From Allium sativum (lineage: Eukaryota > Streptophyta > Magnoliopsida > Asparagales > Amaryllidaceae), in assembly GCA_030737875.1 (NCBI GenBank), contig CM060911.1, positions 94,074,599-94,138,598 of the forward strand: a stretch of 64,000 nt of DNA. The letters are read 5' to 3'. This document shows positions 24,976 through 36,292 of this stretch, in pieces (positions within the stretch are counted from its first letter, which is position 1; each line of letters starts with the position of its first letter). Made by a program: the position numbers and the translations under genes. The notes under the pieces are model-generated. The model searched no databases. It was not told the origin of the DNA and saw only the letters and a list, made by a program, of their open reading frames with translations.

Positions 24976-26840
24976 GAGTTACGTAAGGAAGTTTGTTAAA
25001 GAACTAGAAGGGTGAACTTTGTCTATTTCAAGGTTAGAAACATTGTTCAGTTAAGGTCTGAGAGGTAGTATTACCCCAACTTGATTGACTTCATTTTTAA
25101 CAAAGGAATGGTTAAGGTTCGATAGTAAAGGATGGTTAAGTGGATTTAGTAATTAAAGGAAATGGTTTGAGTTGGCATCGCGATAGTTTGTTTAAACATC
25201 TGTCTAAGTCCAATGAAGAAGCTTTGGAGATGTTTTCCAAATAAGAAACCAGAAATGTTTTCTAGAAAAGAAAACAAGAAATGGAATGTTTTCCATTGTT
25301 AATAACGTATATTTTCCAAATTTAGAAAATAAGAAATATTGAATATAGGGAAACAGGAGATAAGTAAATTGATGAAATAAAGAGATAAATGTTGAATAAT
25401 GTTTGATCGATATAAATTTCCATTTGGAAATAATTTCGTTGTTTGCACACCTGTTTTTCTTCGATAGTTAAATCACAGACTATCGAAGTTTTGACCATTT
25501 TAACGTTGTTAATATGGAGAGACCGGTTGGATAATTATCCAAAGAGCCACTCTGTATTGGCGTAAGCGTTGCGAATCATATATGCAAAAGGAAATTAAAG
25601 ACAGAGTTATGCAAGGGATATCCTGTTTACAGAATAGTGCCTTCGGTTCATCCTGTTCCTGGATGACTTGTATGGACGGATGTCTGACAGAGTATTTCCA
25701 GACGATCACGTATATTAATTTCTCTAACTGTACCAAGAGTGGAAGCGGAGAAGGAAACTTCTTTTAGCTAACACATAATGTATGGGTTAGGACGTCAATC
25801 AGTGATTTGAAGGATTTGACGATGTGGCATTCAAAGTGAATCTGGTGTGATGATAAAGCATAGCTTCTAGCCTCACATCCGGTAAATGACAGAAATTGGG
25901 CAGGCAGCATGGCTAAGTCGGTCGCACTGAAGTAGGGTGTATAATCACCTGATCTAGAGTTTCATTTACTTTTAAAAATCTATTGTTTATGTTGTTCCAT
26001 TCGTTAAACGGTTGTTGATCCCAAACATTGGTGATATACATTCGATACACTCAAGCGAAATGAGTGGTCGGTCGTGTGTGGCCGGGTTGCAAGATGTTCT
26101 TGTTGAACCCAGTGTATTCCTTTCTAGAGTTACACTAGCAAAAGGTGGTTCCATACTTTGTCATATTTGGAAATCCATTACCCAATACGTGCTTGCGGTT
26201 TTGATTGTATATAATATATGTAGAACAAGAGATGAAAGCGTTTCTGCTAGATGATTATTATATTGTGGTTGATAGACATTATTATAATATCAAAAGGTTT
26301 TTGATATAAAGATATTTTGGATTCTCATGAGAGAAAAACCCGTTCCGTTATACGGCATGATCTTATGAGATATCGTGTAATTGTTCAAACTGTTTTAACT
26401 GTTTTACTCATACCAGTCCCATGACTGACCCAGAGTTTATTTGTTTGTTTCCCTAAACTCTTGGGTGCCTAAATTTGTACGGGCAGTCAAGTAGTCGGGA
26501 TTTACAAATATACTGGAAGAGACTGGAGTAGGAGGCTTCAGGATTATATAGCTATAGTTATTTCCGCTGTGTTGTAAGTGTTGTACTCTGATAATGTTAT
26601 TGTATACATATAATGATTTTATTTCAAGGATATATTATCTATTATATGTTGTTCGTTCCGCTATGAGATTCGTGTTACTCTGATGTTGTGTTGTTCTTCT
26701 TCTTCTATTCTAAGTTTCTATCTTATCTTTCCTCACCCTCTGTTTTCTTTCTATTAATTTCCTGATTTTCAGTTTAATTTGGGGTTGGACTTGTGTTTTT
26801 GGTCAGCTCAAATTGGACCGGAATTTTGGGTCATTACAAT

Positions 26841-26852
26841 TGGTATCAGAGC
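26841..26852 (+). promoter_or_regulatory. Primer-binding site of element B
   Basis: TGGTATCAGAGC begins two bases after the LTR end ATTACA at 26838, matching the initiator tRNA-Met 3' end. Confidence 0.93.
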
Positions 26853-28569
26853 TTAAGTTAAGCGAATTACCTTGGCTCTGTGGCGTGACTCGGTAGAGAT
26901 AGGGTTAGTAATACCCCGGATTGAGTTGAGTGTATATATACGAGTGAACTTATTTATTATTGATATAAAAATTTGTTTTATATTGTGGAGATTTATTGGT
27001 TGAGTTGTTTATGAGTTCTGGTCGATCGGTTCGATCCACTGTATCGGTAGGATTTATAAACACTCGAATACCACGGGTCGACACGATATGTTTTGAAAAG
27101 AGGGTAAATTAAAATAAGTTTACCCAAGGTATATCTTGATATAGAGAAGATATATATATATATATATATATATATCAAAATTATAATATAGTGGATATAT
27201 AGTTTGTTATTATAATCGAGTAAGATTATAAATTAAATGGTTACGTAGATAACCAATCAGAATTCATATAAGTGAAATACGTGAAATCATATGAGTTAAA
27301 TCTGAAATTTTAACCAGAAATTGAATTAAAATTCCAGAGAATTGGATAAGTGTTTGTAAATGGATTTGGATTAAAAATAAGGAAAATTTAAGATCCTGGG
27401 AGATTTTAAATTATTTTACAAGCAGTGTGAATTATATTTTGAAATGAGTTTCAAAGTGGAAATGTTTAAAAATGGTTTTATAGTATTGAACTCACTTCGA
27501 TCGCTGGAAAATAGATTCTGATGACGACAACTGCGTCATCAGTATTCATTTTCGAGTTGTAAGCGACGAATTACTACCAGAGATATTGTTTTGAATTTGT
27601 TTTGGGAAAGACAAGTTGTTTTGAATTCAAAATGGGATTTATATTATAGAATTGAATATAGAAATTCAAAGGGAGTTTGAATATATATGAAATTCAATGG
27701 AATTGAAATAGAGTTTGAATATAGAAATTCAAATGGAATTTGAATATAGAATTCAAATGGAATTCAAATATAGGATTTGAATATATAGAATTTGAATATA
27801 GAATTCAAATGGAATGTAAACTATAAAATGTTAATAGAAATTGAATAGAATTAACTAAGTCAAAGAGGAATTAGTTAATCGAGTTTTGAATTTGAAGTTG
27901 AACTTTGAAAGGTGAATTGGATTTGTAAATGGATATTCGAAATCAAATATAGAACTTAAATTTGAAATTTGGATTCAAATTAGTTAATAAGCAAGTTAGA
28001 ATATATTTCAACATGTCATGTTCAAATATAAAAGTGAAATAGACTAAAGAGTTAATTAACAAATTAATTAACGAATTGAGTTAAAACGATCAAGTATAGT
28101 TAAAATAGATTGGGCAGATATAAATATACATGAGATAGGTATGGATAAGGTATGAAGGTAAATAAATAAAATGCTCTACGAAAAGCTATGTAATTAATTC
28201 ATATATGAGATTTTATGCGCTGTATCGGCTAGCCGCTTGGCTTTTTCTTTTTCTTTTGGATTGGTGAGGGCCATGGGAGGCTATTTGAAATATCCCGATG
28301 CTCCTGGTACAAAGGAGGTTATGGCGAATTTTTTCAGAAATTTAAGGAGTTAGAATATTTTTAAGATAATTTGATAGTTAGAAATCAACGTATCGATATA
28401 TATATAGAAGTCAATAAGGAAACGAACTTAGAAATAGAATAGTAAAATCAAAAAGGAAGACTAAGAATAAAATCTAGTAAGAATAGAAAGAGGAAGCGTA
28501 TACGTGTTTAAAAGTGAATAAGTAGTTATATGGTATTGATTATTCGAGTAAGTAGTCATATATGTTTTG

Positions 28570-28950
28570 AAGTTATAAATGTTATTCAGTCAAGGTCTGA
28601 GAGGTAGTTATACCCCAACTTGATTGATTTCATTATTAACAAATAAATAGTAAGATTTCAGGCTCGAAGATCAATGTTGAATAAGAGTTAGTTGAATATA
28701 GTATTTGGGTTGCCGTAACGATGTTTTACACAACATCTGTTTTAACCCAAATAAGTGTAAGCTTGGAAATATAATAAATAATATTTCCTAAGTATAGAAA
28801 TAAACGAGATCGGAAAAGAGATAAGTAATTGGAATATTTTCCAATTATAAATAGCATATATTTTCTAATAGCTTAGAAAATAAAGGAAGGCGATATTCAG
28901 AAATGTTTTCCAAATAACATAAAAGGCCAATATTGTTATTGAAAATATTT
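28570..28950 (+). repeat. LTR-derived fragment inside B's internal region
   Basis: It contains GTCTGAGAGGTAGTTATACC and CCAACTTGATTGATTTCAT, followed by the ACATCTGTTTTAACCCAA and TTTTCCAA motifs in the same order as the LTR at 25050-25320. It is diverged, so it is older than the duplication that made B's present LTRs. Confidence 0.7.
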
Positions 28951-29745
28951 GGTTAACAAATATTGATAAAGAAATAGAGAAGTGATTTAACTAATGGAAT
29001 ATTAGTTAAGGGCTCAGTGACATGTTCAAAAGGAAATTTTGATTTTTGAAAGGAGTAAACTGTTTGAAAACTCCCAGGGAAAGACTGTTTGAATTAAAAA
29101 CAAATTTAATAGAAATTTGTGAAAGGAAATTTGAATTAAAGTAAAGCCAGTAAAGTGGTAACTGAGATTGAATTAGAATGATATCAAGACAAATTGGATT
29201 GTGAGATTCAAATTTGAAGTGTAATGTGATAATCAAGTTAAGAGTTGGGAATCGATAAGAAACTCGAGTTGAAATGATATTTGGCTCAGATATAAGCAAA
29301 TGGTTGTGTTGTGGATAAAAGCAGATTGGAATTTGATTGGGATGACCCTTGAATCCGCTGAATTGATAACAGGTGGAAAGGATATAATGATATGCCGACA
29401 AAAGGTACAAGTTTATATTTCTATTGGATATAAGATTTATGCGCCGATTTTGCAAGCCGCTTGGCTATTTGATTTTCTTTTGGGATGGAGATGGCCCAGA
29501 GAGGCGAGTTGGAGTTTGACGTATTGACCAGTACAAAGGAGGTGCTGGCGAAATTCTTCGAAAAGTTAAGGCATTAGAAAATTTCCAGGGTTTTTGAAAA
29601 TTTTCGTTGATAAGAATTAATTAATATTTTAATTGAAATTAAATTGGTTCTGTTGAAACTGAAGTTAAGAAAAGAACAAAAATGTTCTAACCAGTCGATA
29701 GGGTCGTCCTCTACCTTTTAGCAATTTCGAGGACGAAATTATTTT

Positions 29746-29757
29746 AAGTGGGGAAGA
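29746..29757 (+). promoter_or_regulatory. Polypurine tract of element B
   Basis: AAGTGGGGAAGA lies directly before the 3' LTR tip at 29759. The upstream TTTCGAGGACGAAAT is the conserved 3' signature of plant chromoviruses, which ties these non-coding elements to that group. Confidence 0.9.
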
Positions 29758-30825
29758 TTGTAATGACCCGCATTGGCAGAGGTATTATAATTAATCTATT
29801 TAATTATACAAATAGTGATATAGTGAATTAAATGGTCGTGGAATTTAATAATGATGAATATTTAATTAAAATAATAAATTAAATAATATATTTAATTCTG
29901 AAATAATCAGAATTGGCTAAAATGACGATATGGAGTGAACTGGATCATCCGTGATATTTAATTCAGCTTGGAATTGAATTTGAATAACGAATATATTATA
30001 TAAACGATAGTTTGAACGTAGAGTTATAATATAATTAAAATCGAGCTTGAAATGGCGCTGCAGTTCGATATTTAGCGATTTGAACTTCAACTGAATGTAC
30101 AGGATTCGTTTTAAGCCGGATTTCTGTGAAACAAGAAACGTGTGGAGCTGGTGGAGTATATCTTTCTAGTGGAAGAGAAAAATCAGGATTTCGTCGTGTA
30201 GATTTTGATTTACGTCCAAATCAAATTTTAGAAAAGTCGTTGTGGAATTCCTTTATAATTTATAAAGGAATTATTTATATTTTTAAAAGGAATTTCAATA
30301 TAAATCGAATATTGGGTTGACCCAGATTTAAAATATCAAGTTAGAAATTCATATAGGAATATTCTAGAGTTGTGTGATATTCTGTGTGAATACGTACGAT
30401 AATATTTATTTATAAATATTAAATTTAATTATATTTAAATATATTTATATATTTAAATGGGTCGTTCAGAGTTTTAAAAATAGCAGGTTTTGCAAATGAA
30501 GTCGAAATTCGACGAAACTAATTTTGTTGGATCTGCAATGTCAAATAGTTATTAGATTTCCAGTTTCGTGATTTTTCGAGTCACTGTGTGGTCGTACGGA
30601 TTTTTAGAGTAAGAAATAGTCAGTATTTCGAGGGTTAAAAATACGCTGTGTGAGCACACGGAGTCGGAATTAGATGAAACCAGTTTCGTTGAGACAGTAA
30701 TGTCGAAATGTAGCTGCGTATCTATTTTCATGATTTTTGCGTATAATACGTGACCGTAGGAATTTTTAGAAGGATAAATACAAGAGCATATGAAAATAAA
30801 TAAATATAAAATTATTCAAAAAATC

Positions 30826-30834
30826 CTATAAATA
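30826..30834 (+). promoter_or_regulatory. TATA box CTATAAATA (B 3' LTR)
   Basis: A perfect plant TATA box followed by CCCCTTACC and a leader with GC-richer sequence. It is the most likely U3/R boundary promoter of this LTR. Confidence 0.6.
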
Positions 30835-31702
30835 CCCCTTACCAATTTCTAAACCTAAACTCATTCTTCTTAGGTCAGATTTTTGGCCGCCGCTCGTTTC
30901 TTTCAGGAAACAAAAATATAGAAGGAAAAACAATCTTTAAAAATCAAAGTGAATTCTATAAATCACAAAGTATGTATATTTGAGCTTCTTTGAACCTCCT
31001 CTTCATTTTGGTACCACATTTGAGGGATCTGAACCCCCTTATGTCCACAGCGTTAACCAACCGTGGGATTAGGGTTCAGAAATTCATGCAATACAGGCAT
31101 CGAATCATGTTTTGAGGTATGTATTAGTGGTTATGGTGTTCGATAGCATCAAACGAGGAAGTTTGGTGGATTTCCGTTCAAAGGTATGTCGATGGAACCA
31201 CGGTGGAACATCCAGGTCGCGTATCCAACGCGGTTGCGAGTTGGGCAAATTAGTGGTGAGGTTGAAGAGAATGGAAAGGAGAGTCCAATGGCGATTTTGG
31301 TTTGTTGATTTATGAATGGGAGAGCGAGAATGGATGAGGAAGAGCACGGTTAATGGCTTGGAGTATACAGGAGGTTACGACCTACAGAAAGGAGGAAGAA
31401 AGGGGAAATAACGGGTTTGGGCTTTAGAAGAGGGGTGTGGGCCGAATTTGAATGGGTGAGGCCCGATTGCTTAATAAATATAAGTTTAAGTTTTAATCGA
31501 ATAATGTACTAACTCAAAATAATGATAACTTTTCCATACGCTATCGAAATTCAGTGAAACAAGATCCGCTGGGATCGTATGGACGAGGGCAACACCACGG
31601 AACTAACTGGAAGTGGATTGGGGTTCGTATGAATTTATGGCGAAATAAATTGTTTGATTCAAATCAACGACAATTATCGTTAATTAACGATGATAGTCCA
31701 AA

Positions 31703-31717
31703 GTGAGCAAATCTCAC
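31703..31717 (+). other. GTGAG palindrome (B 3' LTR)
   Basis: GTGAGCAAATCTCAC, a five-base stem, lies about 590 bp after the leader's donor-like site. Counterparts are found in A, C, D and F. Confidence 0.6.
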
Positions 31718-32432
31718 TAACTCTGAACAGTTTATAATTTCATGTTGTATTTTTAGAACTGTTAAATATTGGCTGATTGACTGTTTGTTTACTGTTTGAT
31801 TAAACTGGTAGTCAGTTAGTTGAATTTATATATTGATTCTATTTAACAGAATATATCACATGAAACTGAAAGTGATGTTGATTTTATATTGTATAATATC
31901 TGTGGATGCAGGGAGACAGGTAACTGGATTCCTCAACATTTATTTTACTGTGATTCATATATTGTGATATATAATGTGATATATAATCTGTTGTCGATTA
32001 TATGTGTTTGAACGATATTGGTCATCGTGATTTGATGTGTTAAATACCATAACATACCGGAATGGTGAAAAGGGAATTTTCAAAATGAATATTGAAAATA
32101 GATTATTTATAAAATCAAAGGATTTATAAAAGAGATAATATTTATAACAATCGAAGGAGATTTTATAAAAGGAGTTATTTATAAATGGATTATTTATAAA
32201 TAGAAAATACTTAGAAATGAAACCCTAAAGGAATTATTTGCAAACCATATGCAAATAGATTAGAACGAGAAAGGTTTGTAAACCATTTACAAATCAATCA
32301 GAAAGAGAAATGTTTGTAAACCATTTACAAATAGAATTTAAAAAGGGAATCATTTGTAAAGTGAAGAACCGTTACCAAAAGTAAATCTTTATAAATGAAT
32401 AGTTTATTCGAAGGAATATCAAATTTAGTTAT

Positions 32433-32830
32433 TCGATGGAGTTAATCAATTAAAGTTAAAATAAAGGAGTTAATCGATTAGAGTTAAAGTAAAAGGAGTT
32501 AATCGAATATAGTTTATTCGAATATAATAAAGAAGTTAATCGAATATAGTTTATTCGAATAGAGTAAAAGGAAATAATCGAATATATAGTTTATTCGAAT
32601 AGAAAGTAAAAGGAGTTAATCGAATATAGTTTATTCGAATAGAATAAAGAAGTTAGACGAATATAGTTTATTCGAATAGAGTAAAAGGAGTTAATTGAAT
32701 ATATAGTTTATTCAAATAGAATTAAAAGAGTTATCAAATATAGTTTATTCGATAGGAGTTAAGTGAATAGATTTAGAGTTAAATTAAGAGAGTTAAGTGA
32801 ATAGAATAAATTGAATAGATTTATCGAATA
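32433..32830 (+). repeat. GAGTTAATCGAATATAG tandem repeat (B 3' LTR)
   Basis: This is the same imperfect array as at 24595-24975, with a slightly different copy arrangement and a short extra stretch near 32820-32870. Confidence 0.8.
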
Positions 32831-35265
32831 TACCATATCGAAGGAAAAAATTATCGAATAGAAAAGATTTGAAAGAGAGTTACGTAGGGAAGTTTGTTAA
32901 AGAATTAGAAGGGTGAACTTTGTCTATTTTAAGGTTAGAAACGTTGTTCAGTTAAGGTCTGAGAGGTAGTTTTACCCCAACTTGATTGACTTCATTTTTA
33001 ACTAAGGAATGGTTAATGTTCGATAGTAAAGGATGGTTAAGTGAATTTAGTAATTAAAGGAAATGGTTTGAGTTGGCATCGCGATAGTTTGTTTAAACAT
33101 CTGTCTAAGTCCAATGAAGAAGCTTTGGAAATGTTTTCCAAATAAGAAACCAGAAATGTTTTCTAGTAAAGAAAACAAGAAATGGAAATGTTTTCCATTG
33201 TTAATAACATATATTTTCCAAATTTAGAAAATAAGAAATATTGAATATAGGGAAACAAGAGATAAGTAAATTAATGAAATAAAGAGATAAATGTTGAATG
33301 GTGTTTGATCGATATAAATTTCCATTTGAAAACAATATCGTTGTTTGCACACCTATTTTTCTTCGATAGTTAAATCACAGACTATCGAAGTTTTGACCAT
33401 TTTAACGTTGTTAATATGGAGAGACCGGTTGGATTATTATCCAAAGAACCACTCTGTATTGGCATAAGCGTTGTGAATCATATATGCCAAAGGAAATTGA
33501 AGACGGAGTTATGCAAGGGCTATCCTGTTTACAGAATAGTGCCTTCGGTTCATCCTGTTCCTGGATGACTTGTATGGACGAATGTCTGACAGAGTATTTC
33601 CAGACGATCACGTATATTGATTTCTCTAACTGTACCAAGAGTGGAAGCGGAGAAGGAAACTTCTTTTAGCTAACACATAATGTATGGGTGAGGACGTCAA
33701 TCGGTGATTTGATGGATTTGACGATGTGGCATTCGAAGTGAATCCGGTGTGATGATAAAGCGTAGCTTCTAGCCTCACATCTGGTAAATGACAGAAATCG
33801 GGTAGGCAGCATGGCTAAGTCGGTTGCACCGAAATAGGGTGTATAATCACCTGATCTAGAGTTTCATTTACTTCTAAAAATCTATTGTTGATACTGTTCC
33901 ATTCGGGAAACGGTTGTTGATCCCAACCGTTGGTGATATACATTCGATACACTCAAGCGAAATGAGTGGTCGGTCATGTGTGGCCGGGTTGCAAGATGTT
34001 GTTGTTGAACCCAGTGTATTCCTTTCTAGAGGTACACTAGCGAAAGGTGGTTCCATACCTTGTCATAGTTGGAAATCCATTACCCAATACGTGCTTGTGG
34101 TTTTGATTGTATACTATATATGTAGAACGTGAGATGAAAGCATTTCTGCTAGATGATTATTATATTGTGGTTGATAGACATTATTATAATATCAAAAGGT
34201 TTTTGATATAAAGATATTTTGGATTCTCATGAGGGAAAAACCCATTCCGTTATACGGCGTGATCTTATGAGATATCGTGTACTTGTTCAAACTGTTTTAA
34301 CTGTTTTACTCATACCTATAACGGCCCAGATTTTTTGACCATTTATTTATTATTTAAAAATGTTTTTTTATTGTTTTGGAAGTTTAAATGGTTTAATTTC
34401 AATAATTTTGAATATTTTATTTTATTCCGAAATGGTAGAAATTTAGTGGATCTGCAATATAATGTGAACTGGCAGTATAAAAGGATAAATTTTTAATTTA
34501 AAATAGTACGTTTACAAAGGATGTAGTAGCTAACGAACTCGGATTTCGATGAAATCAGTTTCGTTAAATCCGAAATGATGAAATTAGGTAACCAACCAAG
34601 TTACGTCAAAAATGGCATCCGTATGTGGAAAAGAAAAAATAAAAGGCCAAAATTTGAACCAAATTTTGACGGTAATTGGAATTTGCTAATGCTAACGGCA
34701 AAACTGGAACCTGAGACCTATCCAGGAAAATTCTAAGCATATGATATTAGCTATATATGAAATCTGGGAAAATCCTATAACGGATATAGAAAGTTATTAA
34801 GGAAACAAAATTTAAATAAATTATTTGAAAATCTAAACGAACTCCGATTTTTGATTTGAATACATAGGATTGAAGTACGTTAAAAACCGGACTAGATGGT
34901 GGAAGAATTTCTGAAAACCGTTATCGTTTGATACTCCAACATGAGACCGAAAGGTGTTGAAACTAACACAAAACACTACTTTGAATTTGAATTTAAATTA
35001 TTTGAAAGTTCAAACAAATTCAAAATTAATATATTTTTATATAGTATTGAAGAGCAAGAAAAATTGAACAACATGGTTGAAAAAGATTTTGGATAAGGTA
35101 TCAATAAGTAAGTCAAATTAACGTCCGAATAGGGTTGAGAAAACACACTTTACTATTCATAAATTATTAAATTTATTTATAATTTAATTAATTTGAGGAT
35201 TAATCCTAGCCATCCATTTTCGACCGTTGGATTCGCGCCACCTCAGCAATCCATGTTCCTCCTTC

Positions 35266-35279
35266 GGCTATAAATAGCC
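35266..35279 (+). promoter_or_regulatory. Palindromic TATA box (D LTR1)
   Basis: GGCTATAAATAGCC is a perfect TATA box inside an inverted repeat (GGCTAT/AA/ATAGCC). It is followed by a CCCTCCCCCTTCATT pyrimidine-rich stretch. Identical copies are at 42552-42565 and 62345-62358. Confidence 0.65.
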
Positions 35280-35444
35280 CCCTCCCCCTTCATTTTAAAC
35301 TCACTCCTCCTCCTCCTCTTTCAAGCTTTGGCAATGGCAGAAATAATAATAAAATATTAGGAAATAGGGAAAAGGGAAGGAAGGGAGAAAGGAGGGCAAG
35401 ACGGGGAGCTAGGGACTCTTAGGCAGAGGCTTAGGCTTCACGGG

Positions 35445-35450
35445 GTAAGT
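35445..35450 (+). promoter_or_regulatory. 5' splice-site-like GTAAGT after the leader (D LTR1)
   Basis: CACGGG is followed by GTAAGTTTTT and AT-rich DNA, a strong plant 5' splice-site context. Identical sites follow the leaders of LTR2 (42731) and LTR3 (62521). Confidence 0.45.
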
Positions 35451-36248
35451 TTTTAAATAATATTTATTTATTTATTTGTGTAATATATATATGTATGTGT
35501 ATATATATATTATAATTAAAATAGAATTTGTAAAAATAAATATCAGAACATTCTAAGGGTAACAGAGAGGATAGTGTCTAAGGCTTGAGTTTGGAAAATA
35601 TAGTTTCCTGCTCTCCCTGGCTATCACTAACTGATCCGACGGATGGGATGATTAATTTAATTTTAAATTTAAAATCTAATTTGAATTTAAAACATACCAG
35701 GGGCATTTTCGTAATTTTTAACAATAAAGTTTAAAAGCTTATAACTTTTTCAAAACAAGTCAGATTTCCACGAAACAAGGACCGTTGGATTCTTATCGAA
35801 AAATACTTTAAAATGAGTGGAAGCAGATTTTTGATCCGAGTTAAAAAATTTAAGTTATAATTAAATGAATATTTTTAAATATTTTATTTGAAAATTAAAT
35901 TTAATTAATATTAAAATGGTTTTTCAATTTAAAAAAAATAAATTGGATATGGCTAGAGATGGGAAAGTAGGATTTTTTAGAAGGGCAGGGAAGGTAATTT
36001 GGCTAATAACGCAATTTGAAATTAATTAAGATAAAAATAATTTAATTAATTTGATTAAATATATATTCATTTAAATTAGGTAAATATTGTAAATAGCATA
36101 ACTTTTGTATACATTAACGAAATTTAACGAAATAGGATCCGTTGGGATCGTATGGACGAGCACTACGCAATGGAACTGACCGCAAGTGGATTGGAGCTCA
36201 TTTGGATTTATGGTGAAATTTAACGTCTGAACCAAATCAATGACCGAT

Positions 36249-36266
36249 TATCGTTATTCAACGATA
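36249..36266 (+). other. TATCGTT hairpin (D LTR1)
   Basis: TATCGTTATTCAACGATA has a seven-base perfect stem with a four-base loop. It lies just before the GTGAG palindrome at 36278-36292. The B 3' LTR has a related palindrome, ATCGTTAATTAACGAT, near 31676. Confidence 0.55.
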
Positions 36267-36277
36267 AACCGTCCAAT

Positions 36278-36292
36278 GTGAGTAAATCTCAC
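36278..36292 (+). other. GTGAG palindrome (D LTR1)
   Basis: GTGAGTAAATCTCAC, a five-base stem. Copies in LTR2 (43579-43593) and LTR3 (63372-63386) are identical. Confidence 0.6.

Larger units (their letters stand above)
20874..26838 (+). repeat. Element B 5' LTR
   Basis: It starts TGTAACATCCCAGA and ends GGGTCATTACA, two bases before the primer-binding site; length 5,965 bp. The start resembles element D's LTR tip. A TATA-like CTACAAATA is at 21476-21484, followed by pyrimidine-rich sequence. A block at about 22320-22440 (with GAGAGGATAGTGTCTA) matches D at 35548-35660. The stretch 22660-24380 has weaker similarity to D and to A/C. From 24389 on it closely matches B's own 3' LTR. Confidence 0.8.
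26839..29758 (+). other. Element B internal region, non-coding, with an LTR-derived block
   Basis: These 2,920 bp have no protein motif. The first part (to about 28360) parallels D's internal region and includes CTCTGTGGCGTGACTCGGTA just after the primer site. The block near 28225-28345 (TAGCCGCTTGGC, then GGAGGTTATGGCGAA) is what normally sits just before the purine tract, and it recurs at about 29455-29560. Between the two, about 28570-28950 resembles LTR sequence at 25030-25330. A (TA)n tract lies at about 27151-27173, and repeats of GAATTTGAATATA type at about 27650-27810. Confidence 0.8.
20874..34316 (+). mobile_element. Element B: non-coding LTR retrotransposon, interrupted by D
   Basis: The 5' LTR is 20874-26838, the internal region 26839-29758, and the 3' LTR starts at 29759 and is cut at 34316/34317 by element D. 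The rest of the 3' LTR must lie beyond the window. It carries a primer-binding site and a purine tract with the chromovirus-like signature TTTCGAGGACGAAAT, but no protein domain. It inserted into the Gag region of copia element E. The LTRs match closely only in their downstream halves (24389-26412 against 32229-34316); see the findings for the mosaic structure. Its target duplication cannot be checked because the far end is outside the window. Confidence 0.82.
29759..34316 (+). repeat. Element B 3' LTR, interrupted
   Basis: It starts TGTAATGACCCGC. Its first 2.47 kb do not match the start of B's 5' LTR; they resemble the U3 of the A/C/F LTRs, for example the segment with TTTTGTTGGATC near 30520 against the reverse complement of C near 54890. 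From 32229 to 34316 it closely matches 24389-26412. It contains a TATA box at 30826, a leader, a GTATGT donor-like site at 31117 and a GTGAG palindrome at 31703. It is broken by D inside the segment that precedes the LTR 3' end. Confidence 0.8.

Noticed and set aside
25582..25767. 61-residue frame present in both LTRs of B (also 33484-33669)
   Set aside because: It is shared because LTRs are copies. The frame is broken in the homologous DNA of element D near 38821, so there is no sign of protein-level selection.
26841..26852. tRNA-like sequence at the primer-binding sites
   Set aside because: Only the 12 bases complementary to the tRNA 3' end are present; there is no tRNA gene.
29006..29455. 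149-residue minus-strand frame
   Set aside because: Antisense within B's internal region, AT-driven composition, no recognisable motif and no equivalent long frame in D.
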